Shown in pieces: positions 26,421-39,372 of a DNA stretch of 64,000 nucleotides; the first letter of the stretch is position 1, and every line of letters starts with the position of its first letter. A program made the position numbers and the translations under genes. Source of the DNA: Apostichopus japonicus (Eukaryota; Echinodermata; Holothuroidea; Aspidochirotida; Stichopodidae); assembly GCF_037975245.1 (NCBI RefSeq), contig NC_092582.1:8020001-8084000 (forward strand), read 5' to 3'. Below the pieces are notes generated by a model. That model worked only from the letters and a program-made list of their open reading frames with translations. It did not search any database and was not told where the DNA came from.

Positions 26421-28058
26421 TGGACTTAGCCAAACATATTTTAGTGGTCACTATGAGACAGCTTATGAGACACATTATGAATATGAATCTATTTAATCAT
26501 CTTTTATTGCTGATAACTAAATGACCTGAATAAACTGAATACATTAAATATTTACTTTAAAAATGCAGTTTAAATTTGAACAATCTTTCAGAATTATTTG
26601 ATCTGAGTATCAAGTAATCAAGTATATGAATCAACAATATATTGTACTTATTTTGGCAGATATTCAAGGTAATACATGGTCAATACAAAATTAAAACATT
26701 CTTTTTTGATTAACTATGAAATCAAATACTGAGACAAATTTCCCTGTACGTTTGGACGCAAAATGCACAAAAACCAATGGTTACCGAGCAGGTGGATCCC
26801 TGTTCCAATTTTCCTACCGTAACCAAAAGATTATGAATATAATTTTCTAGTACTTGACCAACACACAACGCTTTCAACCTTGTAACAAGGTACATTGCCT
26901 TAAGAAAAAAGTACCCATGAAAAACCTTCAAAGAAAAATTAGAATCGGATATAGAATAAGAAGGATGACTTGTGGTTTACACTGAAAATCTTCAATACAA
27001 GGATCACTCTGAATTTCAGAATGTTCAAGTTTTCATTCCAACTTTCCAAATTCTTTAGTAGTTGGTATTTTTTGTTCGTCCTACTTTCGAATGAGATCTA
27101 AAACCAATTTTCATCCAAATTTGTCATTTTTTATGTCATCTCAAAGAGTCTTCAATATAACGACACTAATTTAGAAAAAAAACCTATATATTGTTCTTTC
27201 TTTCTTGTATTTTCTCCATTCTAGTTTAAAAAAATCTTGTTTCATACATCTGTATTGTGTATGGCTTTAATAAAGTTTACCATGAACCTAACAACAGCTA
27301 TTGGAGTTGATATTTTGGTTAACGTCAGATACTTAGGCTCAAGTTGTCAAAAATTGTTTTACCTCTGATCATTTTCAATTCCCATTTCCCATGTTTTTTT
27401 GAAATGTCATGAGCAGAGCAAATGTTAATAAAATATAACAATTTAAAAAAAACAGCAATTACTTACTACTTGACTTACATTTCGTGATAACCTAATGTAG
27501 GCAGTCTAAGACTTAGTTTAAGTGTTTGCAACCTTGTTGAAAATAAAGCTGGCAAAGTTTGGTAAAAATATTTTGAAAAAGATGCAAGCAAGCCATTTCA
27601 TAGAAAGCTCAAAATGCTTCTTCATTATTACTGAAATTAAGAGATCAAGGAGCAACTTTCTTTCTGTGAAAAGTGACTCCTCGATTACTGGGCACCATGA
27701 GCTACTTTTTGGTAATTTAAACAAAGACATGGCGTTTAGGTTATACTCGCTTAAGTATTGCATGAGCCTAGCCAAGTCTGTCATGCTTGTTGCTAGGACA
27801 TGTGTGTACGAAAGAACCAGGTAACAAAGTGCTTGCTAGGGTCTTAAGTGCAGCACTAAACCAGCTAAAAACAGCAGTTACGAATAGTTTGCAAGGTAAA
27901 ATTAATGTTGAAATTATCAAAAACAGTTTTGACCAAATATTATGTGATTGCAATTCATTGCATGGCGTAAAACAGAAGTACGTGATATGGGCAATTAGCT
28001 TGTTAAATGCAATATTTGGCAACCAGTGAGGGAAGTTATAGTCCAAGCCGTTCGGCGT
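26421..28058. other. Intergenic, two unrecognised short plus-strand frames
   Basis: This lies between the upstream SINE and the stop codon of the aminotransferase-like gene, so the far end is that gene's 3' UTR and flank. Two overlapping plus-strand frames (27522-27824, 100 residues; 27787-28029, 80 residues) look less AT-driven than most. I recognise no family in them, they lack splice context, and I do not call them genes. Confidence 0.4.
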
Positions 28059-31000
28059 TCAAAGGTAATCCATCTGGACAATCGAAGGGACCTCGTTGAC
28101 CATTTCCAGCACTTTATCTCTAATTTCAAAGAAATCTTCCATGGAATTCCAGGCGTGAACAGAGATCCTGGCCCAGATTTTACCACTGACTGGGTTGAAG
28201 GATATAAAGCTACCCTTGTCGTGTAAACGCTTCATCAGCTTCGTGCACTCTCTCTCCTCTGGTGGGAAGTTATCTTGAAATATTGGAGGCAATGCAATGA
28301 GGGCCATGTTTGGGCTTCTTAGACTCTCTGGAACAGGGTAACGTTCTACACCCCAGGCCTCTGCAAGCATCTCGGCCGCTGCATTGGCAAGCTGCCTGTT
28401 CCTCTCAAGCAGTACGTCCTAAAACGGGAGGAAATAGACAACATAAATTCATGGTTTATCGTGATCCATCCAACACACTTAAACATAGGGAATAACTTTT
28501 CAATATGCAATTGCATTCATGGTCCAAATTTTCCTGCACTGCAAAATTTCATGTTAGAAATTGTTGTACACGTAATACATTTTTTTTATATAAATTTAAC
28601 AGACTTTCATTATTTCCAACAAAACTCATAACTTTGAAAAACTGGTTATGCAAAACTTCAAAGAGAAGATAAATCCCTGAATCACATTACACCTCAAACA
28701 AGATTCACAGCAAGTTTAATATGGATAGTATGAGGTTTTTCTTTACTAAATTTGATGACACTGAACTCTTACAATAAACTTTCTTCATCAGTTTGAGTCT
28801 TTAGCAGACAGACAGGTAAAGGCTAAATTTTGTATCTCTCTATATATATTTTCTTGTAACACAGATATAAGAGTTGACAGTTGTGTCCAGAGAACAGACT
28901 TCTGCCATTCTAGAAGTTAGGTCTCTATGGTCACTGTTTTTTAAGATAGGTCAAGAAATGTTCTCTTCACTCAGTCATAGGTTTACAATAAAGGCCTACT
29001 TACCAGGCCTCCGAGGGCTTTGTGAAAGGCAATAGCTGAAGGCACAGCGAGGTAGGCAGTGCTATCTCTGGTGGCGCTAGGCACAAACCGTTTCTCTAGG
29101 GTATCCAACATGTGATTATGTGATACTAATATAGGACGGGTGGCATCATGGTGCCTAGGATGGACCCAGAGTAAAGCACACCCACGTGGTGCAAACAGCC
29201 ACTTGTGAATATTTCCTGTATAAAGAAACCATTTCATTCATTAGTGTTTCTGAATTGAAGTGTGATCAATTATAATCTATTCATTACAATTCCTGTGATT
29301 TGGAAACTTCAAAAGCTCTCATCCATTTTGTGTCATCTTTTGGAAAGCAAATAAAAGAGACCTGGGATAGTTTGATGCCAAACTTTATAAAAACACATTT
29401 TACGCACAGCACAGATCAGATGGTATATTCAATTATTATTACATGTTAGATACAAAATTATTATCACAAGATAAAAATTTGTAAGGAAATGAATGAAAGG
29501 ATGCAGAGATGCAAAACGTGTTACATCTTCAAGACATTCTATTACCCACTTTCCCTTCCATGAATCATTTTGAAACTGGGGAAACAGGACACCGCCACTG
29601 CTTTGGAACCCCAAATTCAAAGATCTTAAGATCTGTCTTAAGATCTGATCTACCTTTCATTGCTTCCTGATGAACCTGGCTATTGAAGGCCATCTTACAA
29701 AAACACTGCAATGTTAAGAGCAGCATGTTACAGTACATGAGGTCACCAATTTCTGGAAATTTGACCAACTTACTTTTAATACTCCAGCTAAGGTTACAAT
29801 GAATCAAATAAAGACATCTTTCTCTGGTTTTTTTCACGCTAAATGATCTGAGTAATCCATTTTTGATTTCTTTCTTCCATTCTGAAAATTGAGTTGCCTG
29901 GACAATTTGTCACGTTAGTAATAATGACACGACATCCAAGCAAAGAGGAGAGCTTCCAAAAGCTGGACCCTTCCTTGTTATGTCTGTTTCGAAAAGTTTC
30001 AAACTTTCTTCATGTGCAAAGAAAGATGTTTACCAGTTTTTTGTACACAGGAAACAGAGTTTTTGATACAAGACAAAGTTCAGAACAGCCAAAACTGCTA
30101 CACAAGATATGAACACTATTATCATTCCCTGTGACACTATGAAAACTTTGTTGTGACCCACTTTTGGGTCTCACTGTATAGTTTACAGACCCTCGGTGGA
30201 TAGAATACTCACCGGTATAGTAATCCGCATTCAATTCTTCTAAATTGAGAGGTATATGCCCGGGTGCATGGGCACCATCGATGATGGCGATAATACCATT
30301 TTTATGGCACACTTCAATGAGTTCCTTGATGGGCAATAGAAGAGCGGATGGGCTAGTGATGTGATCGATGATGGCCACTTTGATACCTTTGTTTTCATTA
30401 ATTGCTGTCTCAAATTGCTTTATAATGTCTGCCTTAGAGTTGAGGGGCACCTGGAGGTCAAAGTTCACTTCTTCCACTCCTAAAATTGATTTGAGAGGGG
30501 GGGGGGAACAAAATATATGATAATACATCATCCTCAAGAAAAAGGACATGATTAATTAGGTAAAATTACATAAAAAGGTCCTATTCGTCACAAAAATAGA
30601 TATTTTGTTGAATTTTGCAAGACTGAAAATTGGTGGTTCTCACGATGTAGGACATCCACCTGATTCAGAACTGGCTGAGATCACTGGAGGGCCAAAATCT
30701 GTTCCAACAATGCAACCCCCCCCCTCCCTCTCTCCCCCTCCACACCCCACGATAGTTTCATTAAATGGTACATTTTTGGTTGAAATTGTCATTAAATTAC
30801 TAGTACAACAGGACGACTATAAAGCTCAAACATTAATAAGAGGGAATTCCATATGAATCTATAAAGCATTACATGAAATTTGCCAGATGCAAAAAGTCTT
30901 CTGGCAGGTTTTTTTTTCTTTTATCAGACAGAGTTACAGGTCATAAAACTGTTAATAACTGATCAGTGTTCGATTTTTCCGGTATCGCATCGCAAAATGC

Positions 31001-34000
31001 GATCCAAAACGACAAACTTGCGATACGTTTCCAAATCAGCATCGCACATTGTGCCGATTTGTGCGATACAAATTCCTAGTCAGATTTGGGAGCAAACACT
31101 CAAACCTTAACTTACGAACTGTCGATCACAATGTAGAAGTTATAATTTATTGAGTTTATACTCAATGTACAACTTATTCACTTGACCGTATAGCGAAAAA
31201 AAAACCTGAAAAAAATAATATCCTACCATAGTTAAGTGTAAAGCAAATAGCCTAACCACCTCGGCGGTTACGAATCTCACGTAACTAAAAGGTTCCCTGG
31301 CAACGTGCCAAAATTTTTTTAACAAACAGGTGTTACACAGGGGATGAGCTCACAGTTGTTGGGAAGGTACCTGGGCAAAATTCGCAGCACATGTACCGTG
31401 GTACAGTAGTTGGGTATAGGGTTAAACACTGCAGTTGTAAAAATTGTATGCATAGTGCACGCTATTCATTGTTAGGCAGCCTAGAATCGGGGCTTTGCTG
31501 AACGTTGTTTGTTTCAAGGGCGTAGGAACTGGGGGGGCTGGGGGGGCGCCACCCCCCCCAGTGAAAAATATGGAGACCCCCACTTCGCAAGTCAGAAAAC
31601 CCCTTTTTCATTTCCAAATGAGAAAAAAATCTCATTAAGAGCACCAAATTGCATCTAAGGCCAGGTGAAAATGCAAAATTATTTACAAAATGGAGTGGGT
31701 GTTGAAGTGTGCTATATTGTACCAAATTGCATCTGAGGCCACCTGTAAATGCAAAAAAAATCCAAAGGGGGAGGGAGACACCCCTCCCCTAAGACCCCTC
31801 CCCCAGGCCGGCCATCAGTCTTTAGACCCCCCCCACTCAAACGTACCTTACTATGCCACTGGTTTGTTTCATAATATCGGAAGTTTTGTAAGTTGCACTT
31901 TTTAAAGATTGAAAGACAGATTAAATCTCTTTTCATTTTATAACATAATATAGCAACTTCAACTTGTCATATTAAAATTTTCATCAGTTTCGTGACAATT
32001 TATATAAAAAAGTTGTCAGTATTTTGCATCCTCAACTGCGAATTTTTCATCGCCAGACATCGCAAAAATGACAACAATTTTCGGGGGCTTTCGCCCCCAG
32101 GATCCCCACGAGGGTTTCTACCCCATGACCCCACCATAGCCCTAAGACGGGCCCCTAGACACCACGCCTTTATGCTCGCACGTTACGCGTGCTAGGCAGG
32201 CGAACACCGGCGGGAAATCGGCAGTGTGTTCGCGGAAAATTGAACAAGGTTTTCCAACACTGCTGAACTGTGCAGTTACTGTATGCATCATGTTCAAGGT
32301 TTTCACGGAGGCCTTTGAGGAAATGAATGGTTAGTACAGTGTATATATGCTGCACTAATGCTGTGTGTAGGCCAAGGTTCACGAAGGTCATTGGTTATAT
32401 TCGCATACCGTAGACGTTTTTTTAGATGTTACGGAGAGTCAGGTTTCCATGGATATTAATCGAAAATGAATCTGAGTTTAACTAACGCTAAAGAAATGGA
32501 TCGTCGTGGGCAGATTAACAAATCATTGCAAGTATAAATAAGTACAGGTAGCTCTGCTGTTAAAAAGAAAAGTTCAATATCGGTTTGCTGTTATCGGCAA
32601 TTACCGATACCGATATGCTGCCGATATTGCAAATATCGACCGATACCGATATTGAAACGATTATCGTAGCAACACTAGTGTAAATAATAATAATAAACAA
32701 ACATTTTCTAGTTAATACATTGATCGCCAACATTTGGTCCGTTTTGTGGTAATTTCAAAACTGCTATTCAATATTGGGGAACTGCTATGCAACAAAAATA
32801 TTGTATAGCAATTTTCGAAATTTGTTGCTATGCAATTTTTTGGCCATAAGTCGAACACTGTAACTGATACATACCTGGGAATTCTGACCGAACGGCTTTC
32901 ACGTTCTTTAGGACAGCGCCGTAAGTATGAGAATTGACAAGAATCTTATCTCCATCGGCAAACTCGATGGATCGCAACGCAGTGTTGGTGCCTTTCAGAA
33001 TGAAAATGATTTACATGTAAATGATGTGAAACTAATTGTCTCTTAAGAATTATGAGAGATATTTATTACATTTACTACATAGTATTTGAGATAATTATTA
33101 CATCACACAACATTGCATATATTTGATTATACAGGTTATGATGTGTTGAAATTGTTGTTTTCACAAAAATATAAGAGATGTTTCTTGTAATTAAAGGCGG
33201 CATAACACACTGTTCGAAAGCACTGTAAGTTTGGCTGACAGAATACATTGATCTATAAATGTTACCATTCAAGATGACATAATTGTTTACAAATGAGGGT
33301 CTGAAATCTCCCCGTTCTCCCTTCCCTTTCCTCCGACCAAAGGCTGCTCTCACTTGACACACTTCGTTCTTTAATGAAGAGCTTTTTGGCTGTTCATATT
33401 CTCCTAAATTCTGATGTTCTCCTACTAGAATGTTCTTTGGATAATCTCCTTCCTTCCATCCACTAGTTTCAGTTCTCTCATCTTTGCTTGATGCTTTCCT
33501 ATTTTACTTTTTTGTGATTATTTGTGACACTCCTTCCAATCATTCATATAATTCATGTTTCCTTTAGTCTCATCAGAAGTTGCATCTTTGACTTTATGAT
33601 TCGACATACCTTTCACAGAAGTAGTAACTGTTCACTTTGAGACCTACTCAAACAGTACACATGTAAGTGGCTGTCAGATACTAATATGCTATTATCCTAG
33701 CACAAACAGACTGTTGAAAGTATAAATCCAGACAGTCTATTATTATCATTATTTTGATTAAGTTACATTTATATAGTACTTATTCTAAAAGTAAGCTTTA
33801 AGTGCTTTACAAATGAAAGAAACTTTAAAAATTGATATAAAAAGAAAATAACAAAAAAACATTAAAAAGATAAGACAATGAAAACTATAAACATTAACTA
33901 TATATAAACAATGAGGGCGAACTAGAGATATTGTAATATCCAAACTAATGAGAGAAACATAAAAGTTCAGAAATAAAAGCAAACGGAGAGACACAACAAG

Positions 34001-37000
34001 GGATTGGAACAAAGTCAGCAGAGACCATTAAAAAACAATAGCCTAACAAAATATATCTCTCTAAGTCACGTTTAAAAGAACACAGAGATGTATTGAATCT
34101 GTCTAGTTCATCTATGGCAACCATTACTTAGTCTTCCTTGCTTTTCAAAGCAGCAAGTTCACCTACTTGATGTCTCACTACAGTACAACTGCACTTTATG
34201 ACCTATAGATGCACTATAAAAATCACTTTTGCAAGACAAAGTTTTACCATCTACCAGCATCATGACCGGAAAAGTGAGGAACATAATCCTATTTGGTGCT
34301 GATACTACTGTATCGTGGGAAACAGGCAATATTTTGAGGGTATCTATTGAGGTAAGTGACCTGTATCAGTTTACTACAACAAACAAATAAGAAAAACAAA
34401 AACTTATAGCTTCTATAAATTTATAGCAAGAAAAGTATGACAGTAATTTGCTGAAACTGCTCTCGAGGCTTGAATAATTATGTCCATCAAAAAGTCACCC
34501 AAATCACGGTAAGTCAAAATGATCACTGAATTAAAGAAGCAGAAATCTCAAACTTATCTGATTGTCTTGAAAGATTGATATGGAACTTGATGATCGATTT
34601 TACATAATCACGGATCTTACAATATAGATATTAAGCTTCCTGCAAATTCCCGCCTCTGCTATACTAAACACAGGAATACTGTACCCTTAGAATTATCGAC
34701 CAAAATGTGTGAGAATAAAAAAACTGTTTGTACCTGTACTGGCATTCTCTACAAGGACAAGATTGGCCGGATCTGACTTGACAAAATCTGCCAATTCTCT
34801 TATCGCATCAAAATAAAGTGAATATTCTCTTCCGAACCGATACCACCCCTCCGGGTCCGATTCCCGTTCTTTGATCAACCTGCATGGACGATGGAGAGGT
34901 GAAAAATAATCTCCAAATTTTTTCAAATTTTGTAATCAATAGAAATAAATCAGAGATTATCAAAGAGTTTCTCCTCAACCAGAGAGAACAAATGCTGAGA
35001 AATCCCAAACACTGTGCATCAAGGCTGAGCTTCCTTGGAGTCACACATTTAAGTTGTAACTTCTTTATTCTTCTCCATTATTGTTATCAGAATAATCGTG
35101 GACATACAAAATAGTGGAATACATCATACGTCTGGTTGTATACTGTGTGATACGGGAGAAATTGAGCGACTATTTGAAGAAAAAGCAGAGATCATCATCA
35201 TCTAACCTTTGACCCATGACTCAGATAACAACAGTATCAATGACAAGATCAATATATGTTTGTAGTTACATTAAGTGTAGGCCTATCAGTTCATTCGAAG
35301 GGATTCCCTAAAACGCGTTCCGCCTGCGAAATTGCAGCTAGTTTTGTAGTATTATGGTGAGTAGATAAAATTTGGTGGTAGTAGAAGGCTAGGAGAAATG
35401 AAAGCTAATATCATAGAGGTTGTGGAATTTCAAGTCTTGCCAAGCTAAATTAAAATGGTTGGTTCATCTTAGTGTAGGAGAGCAGTCCAAGATGTTTTTC
35501 CACATTTCAATTGGTAACTCAGACTGTCAACAAAACCAGTATAATTTCATACTACAGTAGCTGTTAGTAGTCCTAAATTACTCTTGAATAACTAAGTACT
35601 GCTATAAAACTGGAAAGTGCTTCGGAATGATATAAAAAATGTCAAATCTTATATAACGTTTAAGCACAAACTAAAAACCCACCTAATTGAAAACTACACT
35701 GTCTGAGCATTGATTATCTCATGTTTATTTTTCTCTACTCTTTAATTGTTACCTTCTTTCATTGTTATTTTTTGGTCGCTAGCTCGATAAACAACTATTG
35801 TTTTGCTAGTGTCCTGTTTATACTATACCACTTTGTTCTATTGTTCTTATGTATAGACGAAATAAATGATATGAAAAAAAATGAAAAAAATATGCATTGA
35901 CGAAATGGCATGTAGGCTACAAGATAGAAATCTCGGGAGGGTGCATATGCTGCTTCTCAATAGCAAAGTTGAATTAGCTCTCCTCAAAAGTGATAACTTA
36001 TCAACAATTTATGCATACAGTATATACTCAAACTATCTTTTTTTAACAAATTTACCTATTTCTTTGCTTCCATTGATGACCTCATCTATATTACCTTACT
36101 TCAGTGACTTAGAATTCAATTCATCACGGACAAGTTTAAATGTGCTTCTACATGACTAACTTAGTCAGACAAGGACCTAGGGAGATGTGGTTCATCAGCA
36201 GTAGTACTGTATCTGTAACACACAAACAGTGGTTGAGTACAGTAGTTTTCAGCATATTTTTCAGCAAAAAGAAGTAGTTCAAAGTAGTCACTACATAAAT
36301 GTCACGGTGAGAAATGAGATTAAGGAAAAGTCTGTCAAATTGACAACTTCAGATTTGACTCCACCTGCATGGTTGCCTCTAAGGTCATTAGTGCTTCCAA
36401 CAAGTGAACTTGAACATGTAATCGTCTTGATATTGGTCACTTATGTGATGACTTCACTAAATAGGTTTCTTAATCCTAAAGCACTTTTCTTGGCTGAGAT
36501 ATGTACAACTATCTTTAACTGAGCAAATTCTCAATCTTAATTTGGACATGTGTATTTTGACAATGTTTAAAGCATGTTATGATGTACAAAACTTTGAGGC
36601 AATACTGACAACCTTTCTATAAAATTGTAACCATGTGACTTTGCCATTGTGGCTGGCCATCAAAAACATAACATTTTATGTACAACTTACTCCAACTGTG
36701 CAAGAATGACCCTCTGTGGAACATGGCCAAATGATCCACAATTTCCGTAGACATAATTCGGTTTAACAGCAAACTCCTCTTCCAGTAGCTTGCGTCCGAA
36801 CATACTCTCCGGAATAGGCGCTAGTTTTTTCTTCCCTTTGAGTTTGTCAGATGTATTGAATCTCCTGAGTACTTCTGTAGCAAACACAGCTACGCCAGCT
36901 GCAATCAGGGCTATCAAGACTGTATCCTTTGAGTTACTATGATGTTTAGAAACAGGAAGAAAGCAAAAATTGATTCATCATGAATGTTAGTAGTAGAACA

Positions 37001-37218
37001 TATACCACTGTTAGTGTAAAAAGCATTAAAGTTGAAATGATTAGAAAACTGTGGTTCATATATTACAATCTATTAATTGCAGAGTGTGCAATTTTTTGGT
37101 GCACTGTGTTAAAAAAGCATGTATACCTAAGGAAATGTAATAAATGGAAAAAATTAGACATTCTCCGTTCAATAAAAGTGATAAAACGATACTGATATAA
37201 GCAATGGACTTACTTCAT
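28059..37218 (-). CDS. PLP-dependent class V aminotransferase-fold protein, cysteine-desulfhydrase / isopenicillin-N-epimerase-like, membrane-anchored
   Basis: Coding exons in order are 37218-37214, 36936-36691, 34879-34734, 32991-32875, 30479-30213, 29215-29004 and 28418-28059. All have AG/GT ends and agreeing phases, for 1353 bp and 450 residues. The first coding exon is only ATGAA, in an ACC-ATG-A context, and intron 1 splits codon 2. Residues 8-21 (VLIALIAAGVAVFA) form a hydrophobic anchor followed by basic residues (RR, KLKGKKK). The catalytic fold then starts with the family block NCGSFGHVP (67-75), followed by NASTGTNT (129-136, cofactor phosphate region), IIDGAHAPG with Asp239 and His242, and NIHKW with Lys265, the expected PLP Schiff-base lysine. 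Invertebrate homologues are usually annotated as isopenicillin N epimerase-like or probable L-cysteine desulfhydrase. The actual substrate cannot be read from sequence. Confidence 0.9.
30956..32868. mobile_element. Non-autonomous hAT transposon with 8-bp target duplication
   Basis: The element spans 30964-32860 (1897 bp). Both sides carry the identical 8-bp target duplication TAACTGAT (30956-30963 and 32861-32868). The tips are inverted: CAGTGTTCGATTT at the left, and the complement of AAGTCGAACACTG at the right. This is the standard hAT signature. The interior is repeat-rich, with GCGATAC and CCGATAT words and a G/C-rich block near 32080-32150, and it contains a second, nested element. No transposase frame is present. 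It fills most of one intron of the class V aminotransferase-like gene. Confidence 0.9.
31508..31871. mobile_element. MITE nested inside the hAT element
   Basis: A 346-bp element (31517-31862) runs from AGGGCGTAGGAAC to GCCACTGG and is flanked by TTTGTTTCA on both sides (31508-31516 and 31863-31871). One further flanking G also matches, so the duplication is 9-10 bp, Mutator-like in length. It is related to the copy at 37504-37838. It must be younger than the hAT element that holds it. Confidence 0.8.
33730..33815 (-). mobile_element. Possible SINE/LINE 3' end remnant
   Basis: The run TTATATAGTACTT...AGTGCTTTACAA resembles, in reverse, the ends of many deuterostome SINEs and L2/CR1-type LINEs. 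It is short and diverged, so the family cannot be set. It lies in an intron of the aminotransferase-like gene. Confidence 0.3.
35611..35880 (+). pseudogene. LINE 3' end: last 31 codons of an RT ORF plus tail
   Basis: A frame at 35611-35706 reads WKVLRND...ITFKHKLKTHLI and then a TGA stop. This is the characteristic C-terminal stretch of CR1/RTE-type LINE reverse transcriptase ORFs (W-N..., then FK-x-LKTHL). The frame is closed upstream by TAA at 35605-35607, so the copy is 5'-truncated or decayed. An AT-rich 3' UTR follows, ending in AAATAAATGATATG and an A-rich tail. It lies in intron 2 of the aminotransferase-like gene, in the opposite orientation. Confidence 0.65.
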
Positions 37219-37503
37219 GGTTCCTGGGTATAGATGTACAGTAGGTGCCTACTTCAGCAAAAAATGTTGTTGTTGAGAGGTATTAGAACCTGTAAGAAAA
37301 TAAGCATCCCAATAAAAACATTATATACATGATAATTTGACAATGAGATGATGTATCATGGAGATTAGGGATTAGGTAATGGAGATTATCAAAGAGAATC
37401 ATCAACATTTTGTTTCTGACCAGCAAAGTAGAAAGGAATCACTGCAGAAGGGCATAGAAATATAAATTTTTCAGTGAGTAATGCCCATGTATTATGGTGT
37501 AGA

Positions 37504-37838
37504 ACATTCCGCCGTTCTGCAAGTCAAAAAATCCTTTTTTTCATTTCCAAATGAGAAAAAAATCTCATTTGGAGCACCATATTGCATCTAAGGCCAGGTG
37601 AAAATGCAAAATTATTTACAAAATGGAGTGGGATGTTGAAGTGTGCTATATTGCACCAAATTGCATCTGAGGCCACCTGGAAATGCAAAAGGATTCCAAA
37701 GGTCAGGGGAGACACCCCTCCCCTTAGACCCCTCCTCCAGGCAGCCAGGGGGGCAGAATGATACTTCCGCCCCTCCATATTTTTCACTGGAGGGCTGGCG
37801 CCCCCACCCCCAGCCCCCTGGTTCTTACGCCCTTGCAT
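37504..37838. mobile_element. Second copy of the AGGGCGTA-type MITE
   Basis: It shares most of its length with 31517-31862 (GGCCAGGTGAAAATGCAAAA, GTTGAAGTGTGCTATATTG and other blocks). Its right end, ATATTTTTCACTGGAGGG...GGTTCTTACGCCCTT, is the inverted complement of the left end of the nested copy, so the family has inverted ends of about 60 bp. The left end of this copy is missing. Confidence 0.75.
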
Positions 37839-38925
37839 CCTTTGCAGGAGCAGTAGTATTCAATGATTAAAAATAAACCCTATATTGATCTCTCTAATTC
37901 ATTCTACGGGACCTAATATGAATAAACTTAATTGTTCATGCCCAGTACTCTGTCTGATGACAAATTAATATGCTTTAAATGCCAAATCTCTCAATTTCTC
38001 GCCATGAAAGTAAAGATAAAAGATTTCAATTACTATTGAATACCATATTTATGTTCTCAGGGTAATTTATATCACCTCAACTGTCAAGTTTGGCTGTGTC
38101 TGACAATAAAAAGAATGAAGAAGTAGCTACCTATCTCCCTCAGTATTCTAACTAGGCCTAGGCCTATACTTTACTTTTATAACTGTCATGTAAATAAATT
38201 AGTAACATAGGGCATTTTTTGTAACCTTTTAAAAGTTACGAGGGTGGCATGGTGAAATAAAAGCAGAATGTACCACGGCACATAGTGCCAACAATACTGA
38301 AGGAGAGATGCTTCTGGCCAAGAGAAATTAATCACATTTTCATCACAAATAATGTAAAATGTAAATGAAAGCCTGTAGGTAAAACATGACAGAAATAAAA
38401 TATAATTGTTTGAGGAATGAACATATCAAATTGTCAGTTCAATCCACCTTGGCCTAATGTTCATAAGTACGTAGTACCATTAGTACCATATGGGAGTAAA
38501 CCTGAATTTACAGTTTGGAAGCCCGAAATTGGGGATTTCATGAAAACTACTCCATCAGAATCAGAAGTGAAAACTGTTGACAAAGACTAGCCTTTAAGAC
38601 ATGGAGGTACCTCCACGGTTAAGACTATCCTGAACCCAAAGTCCAAGTCTGTCTTCACTCTTACGAGAATGAAGACTATTTTCTCTTTCGACAAACCGGC
38701 TTGTCTCAGTTACACATGTGACCTGGAATGTTTACTGTTCCACTAATACAACTTACAAATACAAGGCTATGTACTTGCATAGCCTAGGCTCTAGGATGAG
38801 ACCTGGTACAAACCCCAGTCCCCAGGTACCCTATCATAACCAGTTACTTAGGCCTAGGCCTACTTCTAAACTTCTGCTATTATGAATCATGCCTTCTAAG
38901 AAAACCAAAACGTGAATTGACTTAC

Positions 38926-39010
38926 GCAAGAAACCCACAGCAAATATCTCTTACGAATTGCACTGCACCTAATTTACAATTAGCCGAACCGGTACCTAGC
39001 GTAAAAAGCG
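38926..39010 (-). other. Candidate non-coding first exon of the aminotransferase-like gene
   Basis: On the minus strand a good donor, CTTGC|GTAAGTCAA, lies at 38926/38925. A CAG acceptor just before GAACC-ATG, near 37224, could receive it. That would place the transcription start near 39000, next to the satellite array. This rests on splice signals only. Confidence 0.3.
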
Positions 39011-39372
39011 AGCACCCTGATTATATCACATTAAAGCTGTACTGAATTGGCCATGCGATTCGGGAATAGCGATTACGTGCACGCACGTCAGAGGCTTTGA
39101 CACAGGTCATATCAGGGTACCCTTCATTTTCAATCCTGAATATTTATTGATCGTTAATAGCGGCAAAAATCAAAGGCGTAAGCGGGTGTGGGGTATTTCA
39201 TCTTGTACCAACCACTTCATTGGCTACCGATAAAGCAAATAACACGTCTGATTACTACAGCTTATTAGAGGAGTTGGATAAAAATCATTGACATTAATTT
39301 TCGGTAACAACTACGACTTAACAGTATGGTCAACTCGTGGCAACTTGTGGCAAGTTACACCACCAAACTACC

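Noticed and set aside
27522-28029. Plus-strand gene antisense to the aminotransferase-like 3' end
   Set aside because: Two short frames of 100 and 80 residues in different phases, with no family recognised and no splice signals that join them.
36687-36917. Aminotransferase-like start at 36917 within the second exon
   Set aside because: The codon there is TTG, not ATG. A 5-base coding exon ATGAA with a strong GTAAGT donor at 37218-37214 joins in phase to the acceptor at 36936.
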